A stretch of DNA of 64,000 nucleotides from Strigamia acuminata (Eukaryota; Arthropoda; Chilopoda; Geophilomorpha; Linotaeniidae). Every line of letters starts with the position of its first letter. The stretch's first letter is position 1. A program made the translations under genes and the position numbers. The stretch is taken from contig OX442323.1 in the NCBI GenBank assembly GCA_949358305.1, forward strand, positions 1,178,001 to 1,242,000, written 5' to 3'. Shown here in pieces: positions 62,552 to 64,000 of this stretch. The notes beneath the pieces are model-generated. The model searched no databases. It worked only from the letters and a program-made list of their open reading frames with translations, and was not told where the DNA came from.

Positions 62552-63669
62552 CCTTCTCCACCACATTCTCCGCCACATTCTCCGCCACATTCTTCACCAC
62601 ATTCTTCACCACATTCTCCATTTTTTCTGTTATCACCGCCTCGACCCTTGTTGCCAATCTCTCTTCCCGCAGCACCGAAGGTGAAGACGGCGGCGGCAAT
62701 GATGTCTCTCTTCGCGACTGGAAAGGGAAAGGGAGAAAAAAAAAAAAGAGAATAAGCAAATAAATAAAACCCAAGACGTGGCGCGTACCCTCTTGATCAG
62801 CGTCAGTTTACTCCTTTTCTGCCTGCCTGGACGCTTGGACAAAGCGGGATCGAGCGGTACCGACGCGATAGCGGCAGTCGACGACGGCGATGTGGTTCTA
62901 GTCCGCGTCGCACGGAGAACGGGCGCCGAGATGGACGATGTCTCCCCTTCCCCTTTCACCTTCCATGTTCCTGTCATCATGGTCTCTGAAAAAGAAAAAA
63001 ACGCGATAGATAAAATCAAAAGAAAAACAAAAAAAAAAACAAAAAAAAAAAACCAAATGGGTTATTAAATTGAGCTTCATTTTCTGTTAGCAACAATAAC
63101 CAAACAAACAAATTTTTTCTGCGCGCGCGCTTACGGATACAATACGTGCATAATTGGGCGGGAATAATTGACAAATGATACCACAAAACACTTGGCTCAT
63201 TCGCTCGTTCACTCGCTCGCTCACTCACGTTTAACGAAACGAAACTAAACACGCAACTGCAAACGCAAACTGTCTTTGCCCGGCTCTAGCCCGATTTAAA
63301 AATGGCGACAATTGAAACGAAGCTTCGTGCTTCACTGCAACGTGGTGTCGACGAGAGCGAGGGCGAGAGCGAGAGTGAGAGCGAGAGAAAGCGAGTGAGT
63401 GGGTGAGTAAGTAAGTAATCAAGTGGAGCATGCGTGGACTGGCGACGATATTTCCGCAGTCGTTCAATTTGGCGTGGGTTTACAACTCCGCTTATTTGGT
63501 CGCTGATCGAGTCGGCACGCACTTTAAACATGTCGACGGCAAACAATACACGTGGGAAAAAAAATAACGCTAAGTTGTACGTAAGAAGAGTCTTCATTAT
63601 GAATAAATGCAAAGGACCGAACCCCGAATATTCGAGTGTCCACACAACCTATCGTCCACCGGGTCTCGG

Positions 63670-63898
63670 GAATCTTAACATAATTTTTTGGTAAATTATT
63701 TCTTTTTAGCTTAACAATTATTAAAAGATTTCTTTTGATTTATAGGATTATCTCTCGATTTTCCTTTTTTTTAAAAATAACATGACTTTTGCATATCACA
63801 ACCGCTTATTAAATACTAAACAGAATACTTTTGAGTTTTTCGTTAATTCTAACATTTTTTCCTTAAATTCTATTAAATTCGAAAATTAACTCCGCGAG
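63670..63898. other. AT-rich sequence beyond the palindrome
   Basis: No similarity seen to the left flank 19.3-19.78 kb. Presumed 3' untranslated region of the minus-strand gene that ends at 63,899. Confidence 0.3.
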
Positions 63899-63981
63899 TC
63901 ACTTGACTTCTTCTTCATCAGACTCCGATCCTTCACTCTCTTTCTTAAGAGTCTCACTGGACTCACCGACTTCGGACTTTT
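63899..63981 (-). CDS. Acidic last exon of a minus-strand gene
   Basis: Acceptor ATTTCTTCCCCTAG ending at 63,982, then an open exon coding KSEVGESSETLKKESEG followed by SESDEEEVK and a TGA stop. Highly charged acidic tail with Ser clusters, typical of nuclear proteins. The rest of the gene lies beyond the window. Confidence 0.45.
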
Positions 63982-64000
63982 CTAGGGGAAGAAATTCCGC

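Larger units (their letters stand above)
47985..62980 (-). pseudogene. Second copy of the coiled-coil gene, interrupted by Copia-B and Copia-D
   Basis: Minus strand. Exon A 62,980-62,789, exon B 62,717-62,552, interruption by Copia-B (with Copia-D nested in it), then 48,238-47,985 with the stop. 5' untranslated intron at about 63,228-62,986. Coding sequence and reading frame equal those of the left-arm copy; see that entry for the protein. Now separated by over 14 kb of transposon. Confidence 0.6.
44451..63669 (-). repeat. Right arm of giant inverted repeat
   Basis: 19,219 bp, reverse complement of 19,777-31,990 plus Copia-D. Ends at GGGTCTCGG (63,669); beyond it the sequence departs from that of the left side. 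Confidence 0.92.

Overview
This is a eukaryotic, animal-type genomic window, probably from an invertebrate. The evidence is spliced genes with short AT-rich GT..AG introns, metazoan-type polyadenylation signals, Ty1/copia retrotransposons primed by a metazoan initiator-Met tRNA, and abundant (TTTA)n, (GATT)n and homopolymer tracts. There are no operons, rRNA or CRISPR arrays. I cannot name the species.

Layout. (1) 1-557 is the 3' end of a plus-strand gene. (2) 1,642-7,288 is a minus-strand gene that I could assemble as 13 phase-consistent exons (973 aa, two C2H2-like fingers, an acidic tandem-repeat exon). (3) 7.3-10.3 kb is mostly intergenic, with a possible spliced transcript at 8.4-9.6 kb. 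(4) 9.65-19.78 kb holds degenerate copies of an unclassified repeat (called R1 here), one of them split by a complete copia element (Copia-A, 10,279-17,593). (5) 19,777-31,990 and 44,451-63,669 are the arms of a giant imperfect palindrome. Each arm carries the same small coiled-coil host gene, broken in its last exon by Copia-B, then more R1 sequence, then an LTR-like segment. The right arm is longer by one nested element, Copia-D (50,638-57,624), which landed inside its copy of Copia-B. (6) The 12.46-kb centre of the palindrome (31,991-44,450) starts with an 18/18 tRNA-Gln-type primer binding site. It holds an AT-rich array of a TTTTC..GAAAA motif, is interrupted by Copia-C (32,661-39,919, minus), and ends with a 497-aa ORF of unknown function. 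(7) 63,670-64,000 is unique sequence with the acidic last exon of a minus-strand gene.

The four copia elements (A, B, C, D) have matched LTR pairs (549, 550, 533, 478 bp), TG..CA ends, 5-bp target duplications, Met-i primer binding sites, polypurine tracts and one long uninterrupted gag-pol ORF each. All therefore look recently active. Only the right-arm Copia-B is broken, by Copia-D.

The least expected signal is structural. LTRs and leaders of the copia elements, and the unrelated LTR-like segment in the arms, are packed with short perfect hairpins (5-12 bp stems, mostly 2-6 nt loops). Several sit at homologous positions in different elements and differ by compensatory base-pair changes. 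All comparisons were made by eye; identities, family assignments and structures need the computations named in each finding.
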